Part shown: one piece after another, positions 1 through 11,245 of the stretch
Layout: each line of letters begins with the position of its first letter
Position numbering within the stretch: the stretch's first letter is position 1
From: Epiperipatus broadwayi
Taxonomy: Eukaryota; Onychophora; Udeonychophora; Euonychophora; Peripatidae
Reading direction: 5' to 3'
Assembly: GCA_028023455.1 (NCBI GenBank)
Contig: JAQFVV010006842.1
Span: forward strand, 238,693 to 302,692
DNA length: 64,000 nt
The notes under the pieces: model-generated
Told to the model about the DNA's origin: nothing
The model's database searches: none
What the model saw: the letters and a program-made list of their open reading frames with translations, nothing else
Position numbers and translations under genes: made by a program

Positions 1-240
1 ATTCAATATTCCCAGACTAGTTTCTGGCTGGACGGGTTGCATTAGATCCTAAGATCTAGGTGCAGTGCTCTCAGATCCAAAGCTCCTCACTGACGAAGGC
101 CACAAGCCAGAAACTAGTCTGGGGATATTGGATGAGTAGGCACTAGATAGGGGTTTTATGTACAAGCCTTCTGGCATTCATTGACTACTCTGGTTGGCAC
201 TACTGTATGGAGAGTTTTGCCTGTTTTAATAACAGTTAAA
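1..240 (+). mobile_element. Subfamily A ribozyme element, cut by window edge
   Basis: Positions 1-28 are the inverted copy of 106-133, so the window opens inside an inverted pair of subfamily A units. The plus-strand unit runs from about 35 to 235. It contains an intact hammerhead core, then the subfamily's tail (…TGGCAC…GAGAGTTTTGCCTGTTTTAATAAC), which recurs at 13190-13250 and 44335-44400. No protein is encoded. Copies at 36231 and 43863 show that this family inserts with 13-14 bp target duplications. Likely a Penelope-like or retrozyme-like non-autonomous retroelement; the family name is inference. Confidence 0.7.
75..133 (+). ncRNA. Type I hammerhead ribozyme, subfamily A, core intact
   Basis: Core CTGACGA at 90-96 and GAAA at 110-113, with the cleavage triplet GTC at 117-119; predicted cut after C119. 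Stem III is minimal: A-U and C-G pairs closed by the loop TA. Stem II is GGC/GCC around CACAA, with an A/A mismatch next to the core. Stem I has an inner helix CCTCA (85-89) with TGGGG (120-124), an internal loop, and an outer helix ATCCAA (75-80) with TTGGAT (128-133). All strictly conserved residues (C3 U4 G5 A6 G8 A9, G12 A13 A14, U16.1, H17) are present. Short stem III with a long looped stem I is the form known from Penelope-like elements and retrozymes. Confidence 0.75.
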
Positions 241-504
241 AATTGTTGCTTATTATTTCTATTATAGTTAATTCTGTGCATATAAAAATTAATTCATAAT
301 TTCTATAATTTTAAATTAAATATATATATATATATTCTTTTAATTTATTCACTAAATAGTTATTATTGTATTATAGATGAACAATAGTCAAATGGGTTTT
401 TGCTCCGGAGTTTATAAGAAGTTTGAGAATCTGAAGTGGTAGTAAGCAGAATCTCAATTTATAGACAACTGCACTATAACTCACAAATTATTATTGCATT
501 ATGG
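240..504. other. AT-rich spacer
   Basis: No gene seen. Contains a short TA dinucleotide run near 319-337 and the left target duplication CATTATGG (497-504) of the following hAT element. Confidence 0.6.
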
Positions 505-999
505 CAGGGGTGGGCAAATAGCGGCCCGAGGGCCACATGTGTCCCGCTAAGACTTTTTATGTGACCCTCCAAGACAATCAGAAAAATCCACCTTGGACTG
601 AGATTTCCTTCCTGTTGCATGACCGAATATTCATCTCATATTTTCCACTAGAATGGCCACATCAATATACATGCGCAGTGTAGATACGATGTGCAGTGAT
701 TTTCCAGTTGATCTGATTAATTTCAATTTTGTCTTTGCATTAGCAAATATATATATTTCCAACTTTTGTGAAACCATGAATGCTCCAAAAAAATGTAAAA
801 TTGGTAATGAATGTCATGTGTTTAATGAAGAATGGACAAACAAATATTTCTTTGGTAATACAGGAAATAAAGCAGTGTGTTTATTGTGTCATGAAAAAAG
901 ATGCGGCCCTCCGTTAACCTTCGCTTCCACAAAGTGGCCCCCAATGCGGCCCTCCACCAACCTATGTGGCCCCTGAGCCAAAACAATTGCCCACCCCTG
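505..999 (+). mobile_element. Small hAT element, GTF2IRD2/ZBED-type, complete with TIRs and TSD
   Basis: A 495-bp element with 13-bp terminal inverted repeats, CAGGGGTGGGCAA at 505-517 and its exact complement at 987-999. It is flanked by perfect 8-bp direct repeats CATTATGG at 497-504 and 1000-1007. Eight-base duplications and CAGGGG-type ends are characteristic of hAT transposons. The interior keeps only the beginning of a transposase (776-910) joined to GC-rich subterminal sequence. It is therefore an internally deleted, non-autonomous copy that would need a transposase from elsewhere. The exact duplication and TIRs suggest a fairly recent insertion. Confidence 0.9.
776..910 (+). pseudogene. 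Truncated hAT transposase N-terminus (BED-like zinc finger start)
   Basis: The reading frame opened at 653 contains, from the ATG at 776, a start reminiscent of GTF2IRD2-like/ZBED hAT transposases: a basic lead (NAPKKCK), then an EEWTNKYFF block and a CLLCHEK half zinc finger. The remaining finger residues and the whole RNase H-like catalytic domain are missing; the frame runs into the right subterminal repeat and stops at 976. The similarity is from memory of the family pattern, not a search. It cannot encode an active transposase. Confidence 0.65.
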
Positions 1000-1007
1000 C
1001 ATTATGG

Positions 1008-1559
1008 TATAGATGACCAAGCTTTCTTAGAAAAGATTTATTGTTAAATACTCTAGTGTTACATATATTTCGTCATCTATCAAACCTAAAAACTTACAAG
1101 CTTAACAATAAGCATGCACTTTTCGTATAGTCACTCTTATGAAAATACTAAATTATCATAATAATAACTAAACATTCATTTATTCAAAACTTTCTACAAA
1201 GAACAACTACTAGGGAATATTTTTCAAATTGTTAGGCCTATAGAGAAAGTTGTCAAAAGCATCAAAGATTAAAAAAATATAGCTAGAAATCCATCATCAA
1301 TTATTATATATTAACATTTTCCTCATTATGCTTTTTTTTTTTTTGTATTCACATTTTTTTTTATCATAAAAGGATAAGTGTATGACTAAATATGCCAATG
1401 CTTCTATATTTGATTGGATAAACTCTTTTTTAATTCTAAGACAAATTTTCTTATTCGCCAGATTAATGTCCAATAATCAGAATTGTTTTAATTTAGCTTC
1501 TAAAAATGGAATTATTTTACATTCAAATTGTTTAAATGGAACAAAAAATTTAAAATAAC
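1008..1559. other. AT-rich spacer without recognised features
   Basis: Only low-complexity A/T tracts are visible. No open frame with family resemblance and no recognised repeat. The last bases form the left duplication of the next element. Confidence 0.5.
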
Positions 1560-2082
1560 ATTAATAACTAAATGAGATATTTATTTTATATAACGCGATG
1601 TTTATGAATTGTAATAAAGTAATGATCAGCTTTTTAAGCTAATGCACATGCGCTTCATGAATCTTAATAATAAATGAATACTCTCACTTCCAACACAAGA
1701 TAAAGTCTTTGTGAAAAGCTGATCATTAGTTTAGTACAATTCATAAACATCGCGCTATATAAAATAAATATCTCATTTACATATGTTTAATTTCATTTAA
1801 AAATGACGTATCATAAATTCTAGTAAATTTTGCAGGCGTCATTCATTCAGACATAGTAAAAGTAATTTAAAGTGATTGGTTAATATTTTCATGCTCTCAT
1901 TTCCAGTACTTAAGATTTGCCCGTACTTAAGCGTTTGGGTTTAAAGAATAGTTGGATTCATTCTATTCTTTCACAAAGACTTTATCTTGTGTTGGAAGTG
2001 AGAGTATTCATTTATTATTAAAATTCATAAAGCGCATGTGCATTAGCTTGAAAAGCTAATCATTAGTTTATTAATAACTAAA
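1560..2082. mobile_element. Foldback element with 13-bp target duplication
   Basis: ATTAATAACTAAA occurs at 1560-1572 and again at 2070-2082. Between them lies a nested inverted structure: 1570-1635 is inverted at 1713-1778, and the loop 1636-1715 is itself inverted at 1970-2056. A related fragment (ACATGCGCTT…TAATAAATGAATAC) lies at 40305-40350, so the sequence is dispersed. No coding capacity and no hammerhead core found on either strand. The duplication length suggests retroposition or a foldback transposon; the class is undetermined. Confidence 0.6.
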
Positions 2083-2387
2083 GAAAAATAGCGTGCAATA
2101 AAACAAAAGAATTATATTTCAACCAATTATAACATGCAATTGTCAACGATTTCTCATGTCTTAGAAGTTACAAATGCCGATTATTCACTTGTGTTGTCTT
2201 TTCTTTATCTAAAAATAAATATTTTAAATAAAAATCTAAATCTAGCCACAATATAGAGTAAAAAATAATCATAAAATATGCAAATATTTATGAAAAATAG
2301 TTGTATTTTGTTAGTTGTCACCAAATGTCATTGATATGAAAATAACTGGTATTCATTTGTCTTGATTATTTTTCTCGTAAAATTTAA
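2083..2387. other. AT-rich spacer
   Basis: Nothing recognised in this stretch. Confidence 0.5.
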
Positions 2388-2488
2388 ATGGTGGTCGAGA
2401 AGTCAGCGATGGCTGCTTTACTAAGCAATTGTCTCGGGATAGCGGGTTCACTTCCTGCCTGATGCTATGACACATGAGAAAAAAAAAG
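2388..2488 (+). mobile_element. tRNA-derived SINE, family 1
   Basis: TGGTGGTCGAGAAGTCAGCG resembles a tRNA box A region and GGGTTCACTTCC a degenerate box B, followed by GATGCTATGACACATGAG and an A-rich tail. Same consensus as the copies at 18898, 20313, 44860 (minus) and 50256. About 100 bp in total: a tRNA-like head plus a short tail with no long body. Confidence 0.75.
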
Positions 2489-3221
2489 TTTATATTTAGG
2501 TAAAGTAATGTAAAAAATTATTGAAAATATATTTATTTATGTTCAAAATCTAACACCAAAGTATAAAACAATTTGGTGTTATTTCTGACTTTGACAATTA
2601 GAAACGTCTGATCAATGATGGCCAAAGTTGACAGTCGGTACTTTGCAGCACCATATAAGGTAAATGAGGCAGGATAATTGATACTTTATCCCTTAGATGC
2701 CTGAACGGCCATTTTGAATTCCCAGAAAAAATTACAGGACATACAATTTTAAATGAAATGTCTAATTTATTACAATAAATAAAAAAATATATATACATTT
2801 TTATAAAGTGCAAATATGAAAGAATGTAATGAAGCTGATAAAGTAGTCATTACCACAAAAAAATAAAAAAAAGGATATTTTTCACATTTTTAAAATTTTT
2901 ATTTTTATATTGGTTCACAAACTCTCAATTTTGAAATTTATAACCTAAAATTACAATTTCATAGACAGCTTCATCATATTCGTCATAAAATGCAGAAAAA
3001 AATAATATATAACATGACCTACCTGAGTTACAGTTTGTTGGTGTAATGTGGCAAAAGGTGACAATTTCAGTTTCGCTTTTTTACTAACCAGCCTATATGT
3101 TCAATTTTTGCAAGCAGTTGTTTTTCTAGGCCCTCTATATGGGATATCTATTAGAAATGCAAGGTTTTAGTGTGGATCAAAAAAAAAATAACAGTAATAA
3201 CTTTAGTAAAGTGTAAGTTAT
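2489..3221. other. AT-rich spacer leading into satellite
   Basis: No gene recognised. From about 3190 the sequence shows partial similarity to the end of the satellite monomer that follows. Confidence 0.5.
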
Positions 3222-4680
3222 GGGAGAAAGGGCGAGCTAAATTATGCATTATTTCATAGGAGACCATAATAACAAAGTATGCTTCAAAGTAATTAAAAAC
3301 TTATCTACAATGAAATGAATAAAAACATAGTAAATTCTAAGTTATGAGTGTAAAAAATACTTACTATATTATTGGAATATCATGGGAGAAAGGGCGAGCT
3401 AAATTATGCATTATTTCATAGGAGACCATAATAGCAAAGTATGCTTCAAAGTAATTAAAAACTTATCTACAATGAAATGAATAAAAACATAGTAAATTCT
3501 AAGTTATGAGTGTAAAAAATACTTACTATATTATTGGAATATCATGGGAGAAAGGGCGAGCTAAATTATGCATTATTTCGTAGGAGACCATAATAGCAAA
3601 GTATGCTTCAAAGTAATTAAAAATTTATCTACAATGAAATGAATAAAAACATAGTAAATTCTAAGTTATGAGTGTAAAAAATAATTACTATATTATTGGA
3701 ATATCATGGGAGAAAGGGCGAGCTAAATTATGCATTATTTCATAGGAGACCATAATAGCAAAGTATGCTTCAAAGTAATTAAAAACTTATCTACAATGAA
3801 ATGAATAAAACATAGTAAATTCTAAGTTATGAGTGTAAAAAATACTTACTATATTATTGGAATATCATGGGAGAAAGGGCGAGCTAAATTATGCATTATT
3901 TCATAGGAGACCATAATAGCAAAGTATACTTCAAAGTAATTAAAAACTTATCTACAATGAAATGAATAAAAACATAGTAAATTCTAAGTTATGAGTGTAA
4001 AAAATACTTACTATATTATTGGAATATCATGGGAGAAAGGGCGAGCTAAATTATGCATTATTTCATAGGAGACCATAATAGCAAAGTATGCTTCAAAGTA
4101 ATTAAAAACTTATCTACAATGAAATGAATAAAACATAGTAAATTCTAAGTTATGAGTGTAAAAAATACTTACTATATTATTGGAATATCATGGGAGAAAG
4201 GGCGAGCTAAATTATGCATTATTTCATAGGAGACCATAATGGCAAAGTATGCTTCAAAGTAATTAAAAACTTATCTACAATGAAATGAATAAAAACATAG
4301 TAAATTCTAAGTTATGAGTGTAAAAAATACTTACTATATTATTGGAATATCATGGGAGAAAGGGCGAGCTAAATTATGCATTATTTCATAGGAGACCATA
4401 ATGGCAAAGTATGCTTCAAAGTAATTAAAAACTTATCTACAATGAAATGAATAAAAACATAGTATGTGATGAAATAAATTAAAAATTTGTTTCTAAAATA
4501 AAATGAATAAAAACATAGTAAATTCTAAGTTATGGGTGTAAAAAATAATTACTATATTATTGAAATATCATGAGGGTGAGCTAAATTATGCATTATTTCA
4601 CAGGAGACCATAATAGCAAAGTATGTTTCAAAGTAATTAAAAACTTATCTACAATGAAATGAATAAAAACAGTAAATAAA
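3222..4680. repeat. Tandem array, 162-bp monomer, about nine copies
   Basis: GGGAGAAAGGGCGAGCTAAA recurs at 3222, 3384, 3546, 3708, 3869, 4031, 4192 and 4354, giving periods of 161 or 162 bp. Neighbouring monomers differ at only a few positions, so the array is young or homogenised. The ninth unit (from about 4460) is diverged and carries a short internal duplication (…AATAAAAACATAGTA… repeated). Monomers contain no open frame and no CTGANGA ribozyme core on either strand. Monomer length is typical of animal satellites. Confidence 0.95.
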
Positions 4681-6890
4681 ATAAAATAAATAACCCAAAG
4701 GAATTACAAGCAATTATTATATATCAGTAGGAGATGATGATGATGACTGTTGATTCAGCATTGGGAGGCATTGTAAATTATTTAGAATACCAAAAAATCG
4801 ATCTCGGGTCATAACTCTAGCAAGTTAGTAAGTACCGATTGATGCAAATATTCATTTTTAGACCAAATAAATTTTAGTTTTGGTACGCGTGATATAGTAC
4901 AAACATGAATAATCATACCAAAAAATGCATTCAACTCAGCGGATGACAGACCAACCTACTTCGGTAATGCCTTCCACTCTGAAACATACCTATTGCTTTC
5001 AGTGCAAATATATAATTTTGTATAAAAAATAAATGAAATAGATCAGGAATTGAATACTCATGGCTAATGGTGAAATATGACGAAACCTCAGAATCAAACA
5101 CAAACAAAAAAGTCTTTGTCAGAATCAATCAAAATTACGTTCAGTGGCGAAAGAAGCCATTTGTGTGGTTATTTTGTTTATACATTGATAAAATCTAGAA
5201 AGAAAAAAAATTTATAAAATTTTAATAACATACTTTACAAAAATTGCTATAAAAAATCTAATTTTCATCGCACAGAAAATTTTTTTAGACGTACAAAAAG
5301 ATAGAAAAATGGCAGAGGGAAAGAAAAAAGATCCGTAACTGTGACGTATATGGTTTGTGCGCTATTGTGGTCGAAATTGCAAACTTTTTTTTTTTGCGGA
5401 AAAAAGCGGTTTTCGGTTCTAAAGGGATAATATACATCAAGCAAAATTTGTTTTTTGTTTTTGCAAAAACACTGCCAAATGCAGATTTTTTTGGAATTAA
5501 AATTTTAAATATAGGTTAAGCTATGAATTTACTAAGTAAAGAATGTGACCAAGAAAGGGTGCAAAATGTAAAAATAACATTTCTTTTTTGTAATAATAAG
5601 GCAACTAGTTAACTATTTATAGTTCATTTTTAAAAATCTTGTATTATTAATTCTATGTGCTTTCTCCCTTCTATAAAAAAGAATTGTTTTAAAATAAAAC
5701 TGTCCAACCTTAAGCAATCCAAAGGTGGCATCTAAAATAATAAATGTAGTACATATATTAAATTATTGGGGGGTACTACTATTAGTTATGTTTAGCAGGC
5801 ATTTCAAAAATATCATAAAAAAGAAAAGTTATGGTATTTATAAAAGTTGTTATGGAAACATTGGATAAGATACAATAATTGTTTATAATGTATCATTTTA
5901 GTGAGAGTTTTTTGATGCTTTGACTTCATTTATTAAACTACTTATATCAATTTTGATTCTTGTTGTTGTCAATCATAATGTAAAAAAACACTTGATTGGC
6001 TGCACAAACCCTCAGTGCAGATTTGGACAACTCTGGTTCTAAAATATAACTTTTATGAAATTTTAAAAAAAAAACAACAAACAAATTATAATTTATAATG
6101 CCATTTTAAAAGTACCATTGAAAAGTAGAAAAAATTATCTATTACATAGTATATACATGCATATCGTGGACCATTTTTTACTATACTTTCACAAAGATAA
6201 TTTTCTTGGATTTTGATTCTGTTGGGTAAAATAATACTTACTTAGTCATAATTATGTGATATTTCATAAGTTAATAAAATAATTTTATACTGTTTTTATA
6301 TAACTATATAACTAAAAATTACAGATATTCAAATCTAGTGACTGGGTTCTGTCATAGAATCAAAAGTCTACATGATTTAAGGCAGTACTAATACTACAAT
6401 ATTTATGATTGTTCCTCCATTGCTAGTGCAACATCTTTAATTGTGCAGATCTTATACAATAAAACATATACTTCCTCAAATTAGCCGTCGTAGGACAGTT
6501 AACAACTAATCTTTGTCTCATCTCTTAATTTCTGACCCATCATAAATATTTAAAAAGCTGCTATTCAGGAAATTCTTGCATAGACAATTACCCAATAAAT
6601 TAAAAAAATCTTATATTTAAATTTGTCTTTAAAAAAAAAAGAATAAATACAATGAAATTACCCATAGATTACAATAACCTCAAAGAATAATGGCATTGTT
6701 TTTGATGAAGTTCCAATTTCAGTTCCAAAATGGCTGATAAATTATTGATATGCTTAATTACATTTTTACTTTATCTCAAATTGAATTATTTCATTATAAA
6801 ATGACTTTAAATTAAATATTATAAAAATAAAGTTTATTTTACAATATTAACTATATTTTTTATTATTGTTTTGTAAAAGAAATTGATTGT
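4681..6890. other. Long AT-rich stretch without recognised genes
   Basis: A short GATGATGATGATGA run lies near 4733. Small frames such as the one at 4931-5128 look random and have no family resemblance. No inverted repeat or known element recognised by eye. Confidence 0.45.
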
Positions 6891-6896
6891 ATAATA

Positions 6897-6995
6897 AGCA
6901 ATCACTAGAGCATGTGACTTGGGATTAGGAGGTTCCAAGATCGATTCTGGCGCTCGAACATCTTATAAACGCTCGAACAATAAAGCCATTAGCAT
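6897..6995 (+). mobile_element. tRNA-derived SINE, family 2
   Basis: A box B-like segment (GGTTCCAAGATCGATTCTGG) is followed by the family's tail, CTCGAAC…TTATAAAC…CGAACAATAAAGCCATT. The same tail is found at 31890-31988 (+), 42372-42475 (-) and 57400-57495 (-). Distinct from SINE family 1. Confidence 0.6.
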
Positions 6996-7414
6996 TTTTT
7001 ATTTTATATATGTATGTTTTTACATGCAATTCATGCATGTGCCTACCTATGTAATAAAATACTTTCAGTGCTTAATATATATTTAATACTTCAAAATTAA
7101 AACCCATGCAACTGTTACAATCGATAACTAAAATGCCCTCTAGCTATAACATAAGAAACATTTTTATGGTAAAAGAATGATAACGGTAGAAGACAAACTG
7201 CTCTTTTATTGTAAAAATTGTTGTCTTTATGCTATGGCTAAAGAACATTTCAGTTACCTATTATATATTTAAATAAACCAAATTCAGTTAATATTATATT
7301 TTTGTCTTCCATATTTATCAATGTTATTATTAAATACATACTTAAAAACAAATTGTCATATAATTGATGTTTAATTTGTTAAAAAAATATCCCCCTCCCC
7401 AATTTTTTTTTTAT
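6996..7414. other. AT-rich spacer
   Basis: No feature recognised apart from short homopolymer runs. Confidence 0.5.
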
Positions 7415-8114
7415 AATGATTGATAATACTTATATAAGGCTAAAACCTTAGTACATGCATCTTGAGTGCTTAATTTTAACAAGAGACCTCTACAAATCAT
7501 AACACAAGATTCGACTTTATAAAGATAAGAGGGACCCCTCTTATCTCTGAACCTATTTTCTTAATTATATAGGCAAATCTAAAGCATATTGATTTGGGAG
7601 CATGAAGCTAATAAATTCTTCACTGATTAAGTCCACTATTTCTGTTAAACATTAACGTTCGCGAAATCTTTCGATTTACAAGTCAATATTCAAATATTAA
7701 ATTTAGAAATATTTTGAATCAATTTAAAGTTGTAAATATTAATTTTTATTAAGCATGATGTCAGCACGTAATACTTATATAAGGCTAAAACCTTAGTACA
7801 TGCACCTTGAGTGCTTAATTATAACAAGAGAGACCTCTACAAATCATAACACAAGATTCGACTTTATAAAGATAAGAGGGTCTCCTCTTATCTCTGAACC
7901 TATTTTCTTAATTATATAGGCAAATCTAAGGCATATTGATTTGGGGGCATGAAGCTAATAACCCAAATCAATATACTTTAGATTTGCCTATATAATTAAG
8001 AAAATAGGTTCAGAGATAAGAGGGGTCCCTCTTATCTTTATAAAGTCGAATCTTGTTATGTGCTGACATCATGCTTAATAAGAATTAATATTTACAACTT
8101 TAAATGATTGATAA
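7415..8114. mobile_element. Compound foldback element with 12-bp target duplication
   Basis: AATGATTGATAA lies at 7415-7426 and 8103-8114. A unit starting AATACTTATATAAGGC occurs at 7425-7626 and again, directly repeated, at 7770-7965; its middle part is then inverted at 7965-8055. The segment 7718-7766 is inverted at 8059-8102. Each unit contains a hairpin of the form GATAAGAGG…CCTCTTATC with variable loop bases. No protein and no hammerhead core found. Class uncertain; probably a non-autonomous retroelement or foldback transposon. Confidence 0.6.
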
Positions 8115-9885
8115 GTAAATTTATTCACCTTTTTTTAAAATAATAACATGCATCCTTTTCTCCTATTTCTGGCTTGTGTTTTTGAATTGAGAGTTCAACC
8201 TGCAGATATTATTATATCTGATTGGCTGTCACATAAGCATTTTTAAGGCACATCTGTTAAACGTTTTAGCCTTTCACGTTATTACTATATCATCTTCTTG
8301 CCCTTAATAAATTTAATATATTTACATTTGTCACCTTTTTTTTTTTTTGTAAATTTTATGCAGAATAATTGAAAAATAATAAAGATGCTTTTATTTTAAA
8401 TCCTAAAATACCATAATTTACAATTTAGTAATAAATTTAAAACTAACAATTTTTAAAAATGTCTAAATTGTTAATTTTTTAAAAATTTTTGCTAATGATT
8501 ATATTATTTTAGTTTGTTGTTTTTATAATATTTTCGCTTTATTCAATACTTTATATATTGCTAGCAGTACCTGTGACTTTGCTAATATTTAGTAGACTAA
8601 TGTTACAAATAAAAGTATAAAAGAATAATAATTAAAATATATTTACTAAATAATAATAAATGAATTATGAGCAGAAGTCTTGAACATATATATCCATGGC
8701 TTTGCTCAAGTTAGTAGAGTAAAAAAAAATAATGCAATATATTTACATGAAATAACAATAGGAGATACCAACAACAATAATACAAAAAATATAACTTTTT
8801 ACAATCAGTTTTGATCAATGTTTTAGGATTTTAGTTTAAATATATTTCTCACGTGATAAACTAATTTTTAATTATGACTATAAAATTTTAACATTGTGGT
8901 ATTTTGTTCACATTCCACTTGCAAGTGAGAAATTAAATACGTAATACGAATAAAATTTAATTAATTAAAAATATATTCACAAAATCAAATTTTACTTTGC
9001 TTTACCAAACGCTATAATTTCTCCCAATTCCATAGTATGTATTTGAATATGCAGGCCAGAACATACTTTGTACCCATTTAAAATTTTTTTCCAATGTAAT
9101 GTTTTAATCAGTCTTGCTATCTTTGCTGTTTTTATGAAATCATTTGAAAATCATTACAATTTTAACACATATTGCGAATAACTAGTTTTTAAAATAATAA
9201 AGTATCATAAAGCAAAAATACATAGTCTATATAGTTCTACAAAAAAAGAGAAAGAAAATCGAGCAAAATTCATCAAGATTGGTGCATATTTGTTGAGTTA
9301 AGAAGTAACAAACTAATGAACATTCACATTTATATAGTAATAGTTATTGTGAAAATTGCATTTTCAATAATCAACAAGTTCAAATATTTTACAGTTTCCC
9401 AATCATTATTTCTATAAAAGAGACATTTTGAATAAATCAACTAGTAGAGAAACAAAAACATGAAATGGTGCTTTAAGCAAATATTAAATCTCTCTTTAAA
9501 AAGTAACAATTTATTTTCAGTTAGGAAAAAATTATTGAGATTTCAATTTTTATCAAATAAGATGTTTGGCTACTAATGACCTTAAAATAATAATGACATC
9601 TTAATAAATACTAGAAATTCCTGATCTCTCAATCATAAATACTAACATATTAATTAGTAACCTTGTATAGCTAACAACAGTGAAAATCTTTTGATTTAAT
9701 AATAAAGTTATATAATAAAATATTCCAATAAAATACAATAAATCACAGCATTTAGAAAAAAATAATTTGTGTTTAGTCTCAGGCCCACTTTCCATTCTAA
9801 TTATTATGATTACCAATAGCATCAGCAAATGGAGTGATATTTCATTCATACACTATTACTAACATCAGTTATCTAACACTATTTT
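8115..9885. other. AT-rich stretch without recognised features
   Basis: No family-like open frame, repeat or RNA gene recognised. The small frame at 9601-9849 has random composition. Confidence 0.45.
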
Positions 9886-9889
9886 AAAA

Positions 9890-10845
9890 GTCTTTCAATC
9901 TCTAGTTCTACCTTCAAAAATTCATAATTAAATTTCTCCTTTAAGATCATCAATATTCTTCTACCTCATTTTCTCACATTCTCTTCCAACACATCTTTCA
10001 TTAAATATATACCCAATCCAATTTCTTTTGCTAATTTTTTCATAAAATGATCTTTTTCTTACTCTCTTCAACATGTCCACATTTCTGATCATATATATTT
10101 TACTAATTTTTCAATTCTTCTCTTCCATTTTTTCTCATCATTTTTCCTTGATTGATAATGTTTCTGCTCCAAATAAACTTATGTTCCAAACAAAGTATTC
10201 AATAAGTTTTATACTTAGATTCAATTTCAATGATCCACAGATAACTTACTACTCTTATTAAAAGCTTGTTTAGCCTTTGCAATTCTAATTTTTTTTTACT
10301 GTTATTTTCATTATCAGCTAAATAACCACCCAAATGTACACAAGCACTAACGTGATCTTTAACTCTATGTTCAACATTTTCTTTTCTATAAACTATTTTC
10401 TTTTTTGCTTTAGTTTTATTTGCAGTTATTTTCATCCAAAATTTCTAAAAACTCTGCAATCCTAAAACTTTATTAAAATCATTCTCATTAATATATATAT
10501 AAACCCAATATGATAAACTCTCCTACCCTTGATATTAATTTAATATTTATATTAAATAAATCTTTTCTTATACAGTATTTGTTTCTTTGATAAAATATTA
10601 TTTAACCATACAAATCATTTGATTCACATATGGATTTTTCAATAAAAGTCTTTCCTTCAAATCTGAGTCGTTTTTGTCCCCCCCCCCTTCCCCTCAAATC
10701 AATTCACTTTATCAAATGCATTTTCAGAATCAATAAAACAAATATTAGATGCTCCCCTCTCTCTCTAAATATGTCTTAACAATAGTTTCTACCATTCCAA
10801 TTACATCTCTTATTTCTAAATGTTATATATAGAGCCTGCAAAACA
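9890..10845 (-). pseudogene. Decayed LINE reverse transcriptase fragment
   Basis: Read on the minus strand, about 10830-10700 gives a block resembling 'VIGMVETIV' followed in another frame by 'ICFIDSENAFDKV', which matches the RT motif A region of LINEs (…VCFVDFEKAFDRV…). Downstream, the frame at 10435-10199 begins with MKITANKTKAKK and ends in a YLADNENNSKK-type block. That corresponds to the post-catalytic 'NxxKTK…YLG…I…G' region of many arthropod LINEs. The catalytic FADD box is not preserved between them. Several frameshifts and stops; non-functional. A poly-C run sits at about 10679. Confidence 0.55.
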
Positions 10846-11245
10846 AGCTCTTAACAAGCTTTGAGAATATCCTCAACCCCAGACCGGTTTCTGCATCTAG
10901 CGTTATCAGTGAGGTGCCAGGATATTCATTAGATTAAAAATACTAGGACAAGCCCAGCACTTTATCTAATGTATAACTATTGAGAAGAAAATCTGAAATT
11001 TTCAGACATCCATATGTCTAAAAATCCAGCTATCTAACTCAAATAGCCATATGGGACTGAACTAAGTTCAGATACACTATATATTAATAGCTGTAGCAAT
11101 ATAAAATAGCCAAAGCATTAATAGAAAAAAAAATTGATAAAAAAATCAAGTCAGATGTTACATGACCTAATTTTAATAAATTTGTAAATACAAGCTTTAT
11201 TAAAATTATGTCATGTGACATCTGACTTGATTTTTTATCAATCTC
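10845..11245. mobile_element. Subfamily B ribozyme element with inverted tail
   Basis: Begins with the subfamily B end (…CTCTTAACAAGCTTT…) and carries a hammerhead on the minus strand at 10865-10927. The core reads CTGATAA, so G8 is changed to A and the copy should be inactive, yet stem I is very well preserved: GAATATCC pairs with GGATATTC (10920-10927 with 10865-10872). The distal part, 11127-11245, is a near-perfect inverted repeat (TTGATAAAAAAATCAAGTCA… with its complement). Related copies at 30345 and 48070. Confidence 0.65.

Noticed and set aside
653-976. Intact 107-residue gene
   Set aside because: The frame lies wholly inside a TIR-bounded hAT element and ends in its subterminal repeat; it is a transposase stub.
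3222-4680. CRISPR-like or ribozyme-bearing array
   Set aside because: The unit is a head-to-tail 162-bp satellite without unique spacers, and no CTGANGA or GAAA core arrangement is found on either strand.
4733-4748. RTE LINE 3' tail on the plus strand
   Set aside because: Only the GATGATGATGATGA microsatellite is shared; no LINE-coding sequence precedes it.
7427-8102. Hammerhead core in the compound foldback element
   Set aside because: CTGATTA and CTGAACC occur, but neither is followed by a stem and GAAA at the right distance.
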